Shown here piece by piece: positions 1-7,944 of a stretch of 35,645 nucleotides of DNA (the stretch's first letter is position 1; each line of letters starts with the position of its first letter). The notes under the pieces are model-generated. The model was given only the letters and a program-made list of their open reading frames with translations. It was not told where the DNA came from and did not search any database. The DNA is from Pseudomonadota bacterium. GTDB lineage: Bacteria; Desulfobacterota; Desulfobacteria; Desulfobacterales; RPRI01. Made by a program: the position numbers and the translations under genes. Location: contig JAHITX010000013.1 of NCBI GenBank assembly GCA_018817425.1, forward strand, positions 1 to 35,645, written 5' to 3'.

Positions 1-1
1 G

Positions 2-1393
2 GAAACTAATAAAGATGTCGTTGTAATAGGTGGAGGTCCCGGAGGATATGTAGCAGCTATCAGAGCGGCACAACTTGGCGCATCAACGGCACTAATAGAA
101 AAAGAAGAGCTGGGCGGCACCTGTTTAAATGTCGGCTGTATTCCCACCAAGGCTTTTGCTAAAATCGCTGAGCTTTACGGCAAGATGAAGAAAAGTACTG
201 AAATGGGCATTAATGTTGAAGGTATTTCTTTGGACTTTCAAGCCGTTCAGGCACACAAACAAAAGGTTGTAAAAACCCTTAAGGGTGGCATCGCTTACCT
301 TCTTGAGGAAAGCAATGTAGAAGTTATTCAGGGCAGAGCCGACTTAACCGGCCCCCAAAAAGTTACAGTTACGTCAAAAGACGGTGAAACTCAGATAATC
401 AACGCCTCACATATAATTATAGCAACCGGTGCAAAACCAATGGAATTACCCGGGCTGGAATTTGATGGCGATAAAATATTAAACAGTACCGATATGTTGC
501 AGCTTGAAGAAATTCCCGAATCACTTATAGTTGTGGGTGGTGGAATTATCGGAATTGAACTGGCATGCATTTACGCGCAGTTCGGCACCAAAGTAACTAT
601 GGTTGAGATTATGCCTGAACTCCTGCCTTTTTGTGATGCTAAAGTCACATCATTGTTAAAATCCGAACTTACTTCAAAAGGTGTGAGTATCAGTATAAAG
701 ACAAAAGTCATAAAACACGAAAGAGATGAAAAAATAATTACTGCCACGCTGCAAAAGGGTGAAAAAACCTGGGAAGTAAAAGCTGATAAGATGCTTGTTG
801 CAGCTGGACGTAAACCTTTTATAGGTGTCGGCGGAATTGAATTGCTGGGCATTGAAACTAATAACGGAGCCATTGTCGTTAATGAATACCTCGAAACAAA
901 TGTTTCCGGTATTTATGCCATAGGAGATGTAATCGGAGGATACCAGCTGGCTCATGTTGCAAGCCATGAAGGTACAACTGCAGCGGAAAACTGCATGGGA
1001 CATAAGAAAAAGATGGATTACCGGGTGGTACCTAATTGCATATATACGGTTCCTGAAGTTGGAATGGTTGGCATAAACGAAAAGCAGGCCAAGGAACAAT
1101 ACACAGAAGTTCTGGTTGGTTCATTTCCTTTTTCAGCCTGCGGAAAAGCTGTTGCAAGCGGAGATACAAAAGGCTTTGTAAAAGTAATTGCAGATAAAGC
1201 ATCCGGCAAAATAGTAGGGACCTTTATAATTGGAGGAACGGCTACGGATATGATTCATGAGGCGGCCTTAGCCATGCAAAAGGGAGCTACTATTGAAGAG
1301 ATAATAGAGACTATCCACGCACATCCGACATTAAGTGAGTCTTTCCATGAGGCGGCTATGATTGCAGCCAAAAGGCCACTGCATTTTATGTAG
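2..1393 (+). CDS. lpdA: Dihydrolipoyl dehydrogenase (E3), 5' truncated
   Basis: This FAD-dependent disulfide oxidoreductase reoxidises protein-bound dihydrolipoamide with NAD+ in 2-oxoacid dehydrogenase or glycine cleavage complexes. The reading frame is open from the first bases, so the start codon lies outside the window. The beginning encodes the FAD-binding Rossmann motif GGGPGGY, followed by the redox-active disulfide motif GGTCLNVGCIPTK. A second dinucleotide-binding motif (VVGGGIIGIE) follows mid-protein, then the second FAD motif (AIGDV), and the C-terminus carries the catalytic pair HAHPTLSE. All signature residues are present, so the enzyme is probably active. It ends 13 bp before the corrinoid activator gene, suggesting cotranscription and a role in one-carbon or glycine/methyl metabolism rather than pyruvate oxidation. 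No E2 or GcvH gene is visible, so the partner complex is unknown. Confidence 0.93.
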   Translation, partial: ETNKDVVVIGGGPGGYVAAIRAAQLGASTALIEKEELGGTCLNVGCIPTKAFAKIAELYGKMKKSTEMGINVEGISLDFQAVQAHKQKVVKTLKGGIAYLLEESNVEVIQGRADLTGPQKVTVTSKDGETQIINASHIIIATGAKPMELPGLEFDGDKILNSTDMLQLEEIPESLIVVGGGIIGIELACIYAQFGTKVTMVEIMPELLPFCDAKVTSLLKSELTSKGVSISIKTKVIKHERDEKIITATLQKGEKTWEVKADKMLVAAGRKPFIGVGGIELLGIETNNGAIVVNEYLETNVSGIYAIGDVIGGYQLAHVASHEGTTAAENCMGHKKKMDYRVVPNCIYTVPEVGMVGINEKQAKEQYTEVLVGSFPFSACGKAVASGDTKGFVKVIADKASGKIVGTFIIGGTATDMIHEAALAMQKGATIEEIIETIHAHPTLSESFHEAAMIAAKRPLHFM

Positions 1394-1406
1394 TTTGAGG
1401 CATTAA

Positions 1407-3206
1407 ATGAGTAGTATAGTATTTGAACCGATAAACAAACGTGTTCACTGTTCGGAAGGAATAACTATAGCAGAAGTTGCCCGCAATGCCGGAGTAAGTC
1501 TGGTATCCTCATGCGGAAGCCAGGGCACCTGCGGCAAATGCCGGGTCTTTATTATTTCCGGTCATGTATCTCCTATAACAAATGAGGAAAAAGAGAAGAT
1601 AAGCGCAAAAGATATTGAGCGGGGCTGCCGCCTGGCATGCCTGACAAGGGTTTATGATGAAGTTAAAGTTAAAATTCCACCCAAAAGTCTGATTAGTTCG
1701 CAACGGTTGCAGGTTGCCGGTAACGGCAAGACAGCGGCCTTGGATCCCCTTGTGAAAAGATATGACATAACTCTCTCGCCTCCCAGCATGCTTGACCAAA
1801 AATCCGATCAAACGGCGCTTTTTGCGTATCTGGACAGTCAGTACGGATTAAAAGATTTAAAGATTGATCTGTCGGCACAACGTCAACTTCCTCTAGTTCT
1901 GCGTGCAAATGAATGGAAGGCTCAAATAGTATTGCGTGGCCGGGAAATAATTATGGCCGGAGAGTCAGGAAAAAGATTGCTTGGCTTGGCAGTGGATCTG
2001 GGAACAACAAAGATAGCAGCTTATCTTGCTGATCTTGAAACAGGTGAGATTCTGGCGGCAAAAGCTGTAGTAAACCGGCAGATGGCATACGGGCAGGATC
2101 TGATGGCCCGTCTGAATCATGCCATGGGCAAAGAAGCCGAAACACTCAGGCAGGCTGCTGCCGATGATATCAACCAGTTGATAAGAGAACTATGTAAAGG
2201 AACAGACCTTTCAGGTGACCAAATTTTAGAAGCTGTTGTAGTGGGCAATACTGCCATGCATCATCTTTTTCTGGGTTTGCCTGTCAGGCAGTTGGCCCTG
2301 GCGCCCTATATACCGGCTGTAAGCGACTCTATGGATATTAAAGCAAGAGATTTAGGCCTTGCAATTGCCCCCGGTGCATATGTCCATCTTTTGCCCAATA
2401 TTGCCGGGTTTGTGGGAGCCGATCATGTGGCTGTGCTTCTTGCAACCGGAATCTATAATACTGAAAAAACTACAATCGGAATAGATATCGGCACTAATAC
2501 TGAAATAAGTCTTGCAGTAAAAGATCGCCTGCTTTCAACGTCCTGTGCATCCGGTCCTGCTTTTGAAGGGGCTCATATAAAATATGGTATGCGGGCAGAA
2601 GGCGGGGCTATAGAAAAAGTTAAAATAACCGGTTCATCGGTAGAAATCAGAACCATTAATAACGAGCCTCCTGTCGGTATATGCGGTTCCGGTATCTTAG
2701 ATGCGATTGCTCAACTACGAAAAGCAGGTATTATTGATCGTATGGGCAAAATGCTTGCTCATCCGCTTGTTCGGGATGGTGAAAAAGGGCAGGAGTTTGT
2801 TCTGGTATATGCTCAAAACAGCGGTAGCGGTACTGATATCACTATAACCGAAACGGACATAAGTGAAATACTTATGGCTAAAGCGGCCATAGCCGCGGCA
2901 CTGAATATTCTTTTGGAAGAAACAAAACTGACATGGGATGAGGTTGACGAAATTTTGATCGCAGGCGCTTTCGGCAGCTATATAGATGTAGCAAGTGCCA
3001 TAGAGATCGGGATGTTTGCAGCTGTTCCCATGAATCGGTTTTCCCAGATAGGAAACGCCGCAGGTACGGGAGCCAAATTAGCACTTTTATCAAAAGAACA
3101 GCGGGAATTATCAATGGCTATCACCCGCAAGGCAACTTATGTGGAGCTGACTAATCATCCTCAGTATTTGCGCAAATTCTCCCGCGCAATCCGGCTCCCG
3201 GCATAA
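1407..3206 (+). CDS. RACo-type reductive activator of corrinoid proteins (2Fe-2S plus ASKHA ATPase domain)
   Basis: The 599-residue protein has an N-terminal plant-type [2Fe-2S] ferredoxin domain (Cys36, Cys42, Cys45, and Cys78 or Cys74) and a large C-terminal actin-like ATPase (ASKHA, DUF4445) domain with phosphate-binding motifs GLAVDLGTTK near residue 193 and GIDIGTNTE near 355. This is the RACo/RamA-like architecture: such proteins use ATP to re-reduce inactive Co(II) corrinoid to Co(I) in methyltransferase systems or the acetyl-CoA pathway. No corrinoid protein or methyltransferase gene is in the window, so the client is unknown and may lie upstream of the truncated lpdA. The start ATG lies 13 bp after lpdA. 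The family assignment is firm; the physiological partner is inference. Confidence 0.9.
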   Translation: MSSIVFEPINKRVHCSEGITIAEVARNAGVSLVSSCGSQGTCGKCRVFIISGHVSPITNEEKEKISAKDIERGCRLACLTRVYDEVKVKIPPKSLISSQRLQVAGNGKTAALDPLVKRYDITLSPPSMLDQKSDQTALFAYLDSQYGLKDLKIDLSAQRQLPLVLRANEWKAQIVLRGREIIMAGESGKRLLGLAVDLGTTKIAAYLADLETGEILAAKAVVNRQMAYGQDLMARLNHAMGKEAETLRQAAADDINQLIRELCKGTDLSGDQILEAVVVGNTAMHHLFLGLPVRQLALAPYIPAVSDSMDIKARDLGLAIAPGAYVHLLPNIAGFVGADHVAVLLATGIYNTEKTTIGIDIGTNTEISLAVKDRLLSTSCASGPAFEGAHIKYGMRAEGGAIEKVKITGSSVEIRTINNEPPVGICGSGILDAIAQLRKAGIIDRMGKMLAHPLVRDGEKGQEFVLVYAQNSGSGTDITITETDISEILMAKAAIAAALNILLEETKLTWDEVDEILIAGAFGSYIDVASAIEIGMFAAVPMNRFSQIGNAAGTGAKLALLSKEQRELSMAITRKATYVELTNHPQYLRKFSRAIRLPA

Positions 3207-3265
3207 AAAAAAGCTCTAAAGTTCATGAGCTGATAACTTGAAAAGAAAAAAGGTGCTTAATCAAT

Positions 3266-3877
3266 ATGGATCAGAAAACAGAAGAGAATTTGAGCACCTT
3301 ATGTGAAGAGGCCAAAAAATTAGGTGCAACTGATGCAAAAGCCATCAAAGCATCCGATATTATAGTTGATCCCAGAGTTAATTTGAAATGCCGGGTACCC
3401 ATATGCGGTTTTTATGGTAATAGTTTTATGTGTCCTCCTTATGTAATGAGTGCTTCTGAATTTCAGGAAATAGTATCCAAATATTCTTATGCAGTTATTA
3501 TTGAAGACGTAAAGTCATTTAAAGATGATGTAACTCAAAAAAAAGATGATTTTGCCGAAGTATTTAAGGATAAGAGTTACCAGAAGTCTTTGCTTTTAGC
3601 AGCAAAAGAATTTGGTGAAATAATAAATAAAATAGAAAGCAAGTGCTTTGGCCTGGGATATCGTTTTTCGGCAGGTTTTGGCGCAGGTACTTGTGGGCTA
3701 TGTGAAGAGTGTGCGGTAAAAACCCCAGGAGAAACTTGCAGACATCCGTTTAAAGCCAGACCATCTATGGAAGCAGTAGGTATAGATGTGTTTAGTACGG
3801 CTGAAAGGGCCGGATTCAAAGCCGATACGCCCACAATGGATAAAGTAACAATTTATGGAATTGTTTTAGTGAATTAA
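3266..3877 (+). CDS. DUF2284 predicted metal-binding protein
   Basis: The 203-residue cytoplasmic protein matches the DUF2284 family by its cysteine pattern: CRVPICGFYGNSFMCPP near residues 42-58, and a C-terminal cluster with GTCGLCEECAV and a TCRHP motif around residues 140-160. These cysteines probably bind Fe-S clusters. No reaction is established for the family, but members often sit beside corrinoid and methyltransferase genes, as here next to the RACo-type activator. The start ATG follows an AAAGGTGC-like sequence. No signal peptide or membrane segment is seen. It is separated by 49 bp from the downstream AAA+ gene, so it could be the last gene of the corrinoid set or the first of the next one. 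Confidence 0.85.
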   Translation: MDQKTEENLSTLCEEAKKLGATDAKAIKASDIIVDPRVNLKCRVPICGFYGNSFMCPPYVMSASEFQEIVSKYSYAVIIEDVKSFKDDVTQKKDDFAEVFKDKSYQKSLLLAAKEFGEIINKIESKCFGLGYRFSAGFGAGTCGLCEECAVKTPGETCRHPFKARPSMEAVGIDVFSTAERAGFKADTPTMDKVTIYGIVLVN

Positions 3878-3926
3878 TTTTTGATATCATGATTGATATT
3901 TATAAGCTTATGGAAAGTTAAACTAA

Positions 3927-4868
3927 ATGCATGATACTATAGCTCAAATACAGCAATTACACAATATTATCGGCAGAGAAGAGGAATTGGAATTATCCTT
4001 GATAGCAGCCGGGGCCGGAAAGCATATACTTCTATCCGGTACTGTAGGTGTCGGTAAAACAACAATTGCTATGGCTGTTGCATCTCACCTGGGAAGAAAT
4101 TGCCTTAGAATAGACGGGGATGAGCGTTATACTGAACAAAAACTGGCAGGATGGTTTGATCCGCCGCTTGTCATGGCAAAGGGGTATACGAAGGAAGCAT
4201 TTATACAGGGGCCTCTCACATTGACTATGGAAGAAGGCTCCATTCTGTTGCTGAATGAATTAAACCGGATGCCGGAAGGAACCCAGAATGTTCTTCTTTC
4301 CGCTATGGATGAGAAGAAGATCTATATCCCGAAATACGGCAAAGTGGAAGGCAAAGAAGGATTTCTGATTATTGCAACACAGAATCCCGATGAATATATA
4401 GGCACATCACAGTTAAGCGAGGCGTTAAAAGATCGTTTTATATGTATCACACTCTTTAATCAGAATGAAGATGAAGAAATTGAGATTGTAAAGCTTCGTT
4501 CCATGTGCCCCGACGAACAAATCATTACTCTTTCAGTAATTTTTACACGGCTGACAAGAGATGAACAGGCCATAAGGCGTGGTTCGTCGATCCGCGGCGC
4601 CATTGATCTTGCTGATATATTTTACAGTGCCAATAAATCATTTAACGATAACCCCGAAGCCTGGGTTAAATGCGCAAAGCTTGCTTTTTCCACAAAGATA
4701 GAGCTCCATGATTTTTCTCATGATAATTTTCTTGAGCTTCTTAAAAAACTTGCTCTGAAGTCCCTGGAAAAATATAAGCAGCGCCTAACTTCGCCAAAGC
4801 GTGATGTATCAGCTAATACAACTGCTACCCCCTCTGATTTTGATGGGGGCCAAAAAAAAAATTACTAA
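3927..4868 (+). CDS. MoxR-type AAA+ ATPase
   Basis: The 313-residue MoxR/AAA_5-type ATPase has a Walker A motif (GTVGVGKT, residues 38-45), a Walker B motif (ILLLNELNR, around 106-114) and a sensor-1 region with ATQNPDEY. MoxR ATPases work with VWA proteins as chaperones that insert cofactors or activate metalloenzymes; examples are NorQ/NorD, CbbQ/CbbO and the BssE protein of toluene-degrading operons. The VWA partner lies directly downstream. The last codons cross a run of ten adenines (4852-4861) just before the TAA, and a -1 slip there would continue into the VWA frame. No good Shine-Dalgarno sequence precedes the ATG. A role in activating one of the nearby metal or radical enzymes is inference. 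Confidence 0.9.
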   Translation: MHDTIAQIQQLHNIIGREEELELSLIAAGAGKHILLSGTVGVGKTTIAMAVASHLGRNCLRIDGDERYTEQKLAGWFDPPLVMAKGYTKEAFIQGPLTLTMEEGSILLLNELNRMPEGTQNVLLSAMDEKKIYIPKYGKVEGKEGFLIIATQNPDEYIGTSQLSEALKDRFICITLFNQNEDEEIEIVKLRSMCPDEQIITLSVIFTRLTRDEQAIRRGSSIRGAIDLADIFYSANKSFNDNPEAWVKCAKLAFSTKIELHDFSHDNFLELLKKLALKSLEKYKQRLTSPKRDVSANTTATPSDFDGGQKKNY

Positions 4869-4891
4869 TTGATGCTGATGATCAAAAACTT

Positions 4892-5812
4892 TTGCAGGAA
4901 TTGCGCAAAGCCATTGACTTTTTACAGTATGAAGAAATTATTCCTCTGCTTTATCGTTTGCCCCGATCTTTAAATAACATTTTTAATAGCGATTATTTCA
5001 ATCCTTTATTGGAAATGGCATCAAGTATGGAAACCGGATTTTCCCAGGTAAAGCTCCTTTATCTTATGCAAAAACGTGCAAAGTGGGAGCAAAGGATGGA
5101 AGTCCATAAAATACTTTTAGGTAAAATTATCTATCTGTCGTCAAAAATAGCATCTCAAGCGGCAAGGAATACAATAACAGTAACCAGGCCATATATGCCC
5201 GGACTTGTAGACATTGATATAGATTATAGCTTGGAGGAACAACCCGGAGATCCATCTCTGATACATGAAAATCTTTACTGCTATGAAAAAATATTAAAAC
5301 AAAACTCCTATGTGCTTATGCTGGATGCATCAAATTCCATGCGTCCGGAAAAAGCCGCAGTTGCAGCTATAGCTACAGGAGTATTTGCCGGAAAGCTCCG
5401 AAATGATTTTTATGGTGTGCTGTCTTTTGCCAGGGATACAAATATTATTAAGCGTCTTTATGAACCGCATGTCCTGGAACCTCTGGTTGATAAAATGCTT
5501 GATATTGAAACAGGCGGTGCCACGAACATAAGACAAGCTCTTATAGACGGTCTTTCTCTTCTGAACGAATCAAAAACAATGCACAAAACCGGTATTTTAG
5601 TAACCGATGGATGGGCAACGAAAGGAGGCGATCCTGTTGAAATTGCCGCAAAGTTTGATAGATTGCATGTGCTTGGAATATCTTTTGGAACCGGCGGTTC
5701 TGACCGGGCTACAAATGAGCTTATGGCTCAAAAGGGACATGGCCGTTACAGATTCATTCGAAGATTTGATGATCTGCCGATAGCAATAGCAAAGATAATC
5801 GCAAATAAATAA
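4892..5812 (+). CDS. VWA-domain (CoxE/NorD-like) protein, partner of the MoxR ATPase
   Basis: This protein of about 306 residues has a C-terminal von Willebrand factor A domain. The metal-ion-dependent adhesion site is complete: DASNS (about residues 145-149 from the TTG), a later threonine in GGATNIRQAL, and an aspartate in LVTDGW. VWA proteins of this type pair with MoxR ATPases to remodel client enzymes. The start is uncertain. The only standard in-frame start near the gene junction is the TTG at 4892, which lacks a ribosome binding site. The frame is open back to 4844 across the A10 run, allowing either an ATT start at 4868 or translation as a -1 frameshift extension of the upstream ATPase. 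The two ATGs at 4872 and 4878 are out of frame. Confidence 0.85.
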   Translation: MQELRKAIDFLQYEEIIPLLYRLPRSLNNIFNSDYFNPLLEMASSMETGFSQVKLLYLMQKRAKWEQRMEVHKILLGKIIYLSSKIASQAARNTITVTRPYMPGLVDIDIDYSLEEQPGDPSLIHENLYCYEKILKQNSYVLMLDASNSMRPEKAAVAAIATGVFAGKLRNDFYGVLSFARDTNIIKRLYEPHVLEPLVDKMLDIETGGATNIRQALIDGLSLLNESKTMHKTGILVTDGWATKGGDPVEIAAKFDRLHVLGISFGTGGSDRATNELMAQKGHGRYRFIRRFDDLPIAIAKIIANK

Positions 5813-5966
5813 ATATTTATCCTATAAGAATTTGAAATAAAATATGGGGACAGCACTCATATTGTACTCATAGTTTTCTCGTGTTGTTTTTAGTCAAAGG
5901 TGTGAGAAAATGCACTTAATAACGGAGAAACTTTGATAATAACGCTAAAAAGAAAGGATAAAAAAA

Positions 5967-7919
5967 ATGAGTGATCAGTTTCAGTATTTATTTACCCCTT
6001 TTAAGATTGGCCCAGTAACCATAAAAAACCGGATATTTTTCCCTGCACACGGTACAAAATATACTGATGAACATCATATGATGACTGAAAGGTATGTTGA
6101 GTATCAAAGGGCAAGGGCTAAGGGAGGCGTAGGACTTATTGTTGCCGGAAGCATGAACATTATGTTTAACAGCAGAAACATTTACGGCATCATGGAAATG
6201 TATGACGAACGCATTGTTGAGAGATTAAAAATGCTTGTCGAGGCGGTACATGCGGAAGGCACAAAGCTTTTTGTTCAATTAATGCATGCCGGAAGAACTG
6301 CGGATTCCGAGTTGACACAACTGCCGCTTTGGAGTGCTTCACCTACTCCGGCGGGAGGACGTACTGTACCTAAGGAAATGGAGATTGAAGATATTAAAGA
6401 AGTAATAGCTGCATATGTAAAGACTGCTCAGTTTGCAAAAGACGCAGGCCTGGACGGTCTTGAAATTCACAGCGCAACAGGTTATTTGCCGGAACAATTC
6501 ATGTCTCCCTATACAAATAAGAGAACGGATGAGTATGGAGGAAGCCTTGAAAATCGTGTGAGATTTCCTTTGGAGATTATGGCGGCCATCCGTGAGCAAG
6601 TAGGATATGACATGGCTTTGGGCATAAGAATGCCCGGAGACGAATTTGTACCCGGCGGATTAAGCATTGACGATACCACAGAGATCGGCAAGATCTTTGA
6701 GGAAAGCGGTTATATTGATTATATTTCCATCTCAGGAGGATTTTATGAGGGAATTTTTACTATCGGAACAGGCATGCACACTCCGTTAGGATTGTTAAAT
6801 CCCTATGCCGCCCAATTTAAAGAATCGGTAGATCTGGCTATAGGAGTAGCTCTCAGAATTAATGATCCGGTTCAGGCTGAAAAAATGCTGGCAGACGGAC
6901 AGACGGATTTGGTTGGAATATGCAGGGGTCTGATTGCTGATCCTGAACTGCCCAATAAGGCTATGGAGGGCAGATTAGATGAAATTCGTTCATGTATAGC
7001 CTGTAATCAGGGATGTATAGGAAGAGCCATGAAAGGCAGACCGGTTACATGCTTTCAAAATCCGGTTACAGGAAAGGAAAAAGAAATAGGAACAATTGTA
7101 CCTTCAAGTACAAAGAAGAAGGTTATGGTCATCGGTGGCGGTCCGGCAGGCATGGAAGCTGCAAGGGCAGCCAAACTAAGAGGCCATGATGTAACGCTAT
7201 TTGAAAAAGCAAATGAACTGGGCGGCCAGATCCTTATCGCAGCCAAAGCGCCACACAGAGCAGAAATCGCCGGCATCATAAGATACAGGGTAAAGCAACT
7301 CGAATTACTGAATGTCAAGGTAAATCTTGGAGTGGAAGTAACTCCGGATATGGTAGAAAAAGAAGCCTCTGATGCTGTTGTTGTTGCTACCGGTTCATTG
7401 CCTGCCAAATCACCGGTACCCGGTGGTGATCAGGATAATGTAGTAAATGTTTGGGATGTGCTTTTAGATAAGGTGGAACTTGGCGAAAAGGTCATAGTAG
7501 TTGATGGCGGAGAAGGACACTGGCAACTGATGAGTGTTGCAGAGTATATATCTCAAAAGGGAAAGCAGGTTGAGATGGTAAGTCCTCTGAACTTTATCGG
7601 GTTTGATCTTATTGCGACAACTGATTTACCGGCTTCTTATATAAGGCTGCGTTCCAAAGGTGTGGTTTTCAGTCCTAATATGATCGTTAAAAGTATTTCG
7701 GGAAACACGGTAGAACTTCTCGATATATATGCAGGCACTATAAAAAAAGTTGAAGGGGTAGATAATGTAGTTATGGTCACTTATAATAAAGCCAATAACG
7801 AATTATATAAAGCCCTGAAAGGAAAGGTTAAGGAGCTGTATTGTATTGGTGATTCCGTTGCTCCGAGGAAGGGAATAGATGCCGTTTATGATGGGTATAC
7901 AACAGGAATAAAAATATAA
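5967..7919 (+). CDS. Old yellow enzyme family ene-reductase (2,4-dienoyl-CoA reductase type, FMN/4Fe-4S/FAD)
   Basis: The 650-residue cytoplasmic flavoenzyme has an N-terminal FMN-binding TIM barrel (about 1-340), an Fe-S binding stretch with Cys343, Cys346, Cys350 and Cys362, and a C-terminal FAD/NAD(P) domain starting with VIGGGPAGME (about 388-397). This is the layout of 2,4-dienoyl-CoA reductase, BaiCD-type steroid reductases and the 2-naphthoyl-CoA reductases of anaerobic degraders, all of which reduce activated C=C bonds. The substrate-pocket motif reads HSATGYLPEQF (His168 to Phe178): the histidine is kept, but the usual Asn or His three residues later is Thr171. A Shine-Dalgarno sequence (AAAGGA) precedes the ATG. 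It starts a plus-strand run of redox genes. The substrate is unknown. Confidence 0.9.
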   Translation: MSDQFQYLFTPFKIGPVTIKNRIFFPAHGTKYTDEHHMMTERYVEYQRARAKGGVGLIVAGSMNIMFNSRNIYGIMEMYDERIVERLKMLVEAVHAEGTKLFVQLMHAGRTADSELTQLPLWSASPTPAGGRTVPKEMEIEDIKEVIAAYVKTAQFAKDAGLDGLEIHSATGYLPEQFMSPYTNKRTDEYGGSLENRVRFPLEIMAAIREQVGYDMALGIRMPGDEFVPGGLSIDDTTEIGKIFEESGYIDYISISGGFYEGIFTIGTGMHTPLGLLNPYAAQFKESVDLAIGVALRINDPVQAEKMLADGQTDLVGICRGLIADPELPNKAMEGRLDEIRSCIACNQGCIGRAMKGRPVTCFQNPVTGKEKEIGTIVPSSTKKKVMVIGGGPAGMEAARAAKLRGHDVTLFEKANELGGQILIAAKAPHRAEIAGIIRYRVKQLELLNVKVNLGVEVTPDMVEKEASDAVVVATGSLPAKSPVPGGDQDNVVNVWDVLLDKVELGEKVIVVDGGEGHWQLMSVAEYISQKGKQVEMVSPLNFIGFDLIATTDLPASYIRLRSKGVVFSPNMIVKSISGNTVELLDIYAGTIKKVEGVDNVVMVTYNKANNELYKALKGKVKELYCIGDSVAPRKGIDAVYDGYTTGIKI

Positions 7920-7944
7920 TAAAGGAGAAAGGAGAACTTAAGTT

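Noticed and set aside
571-1209. Minus-strand open frames opposite lpdA, and similar frames opposite other large genes
   Set aside because: They are opposite strongly conserved coding sequence, lack ribosome binding sites and show no family motifs.
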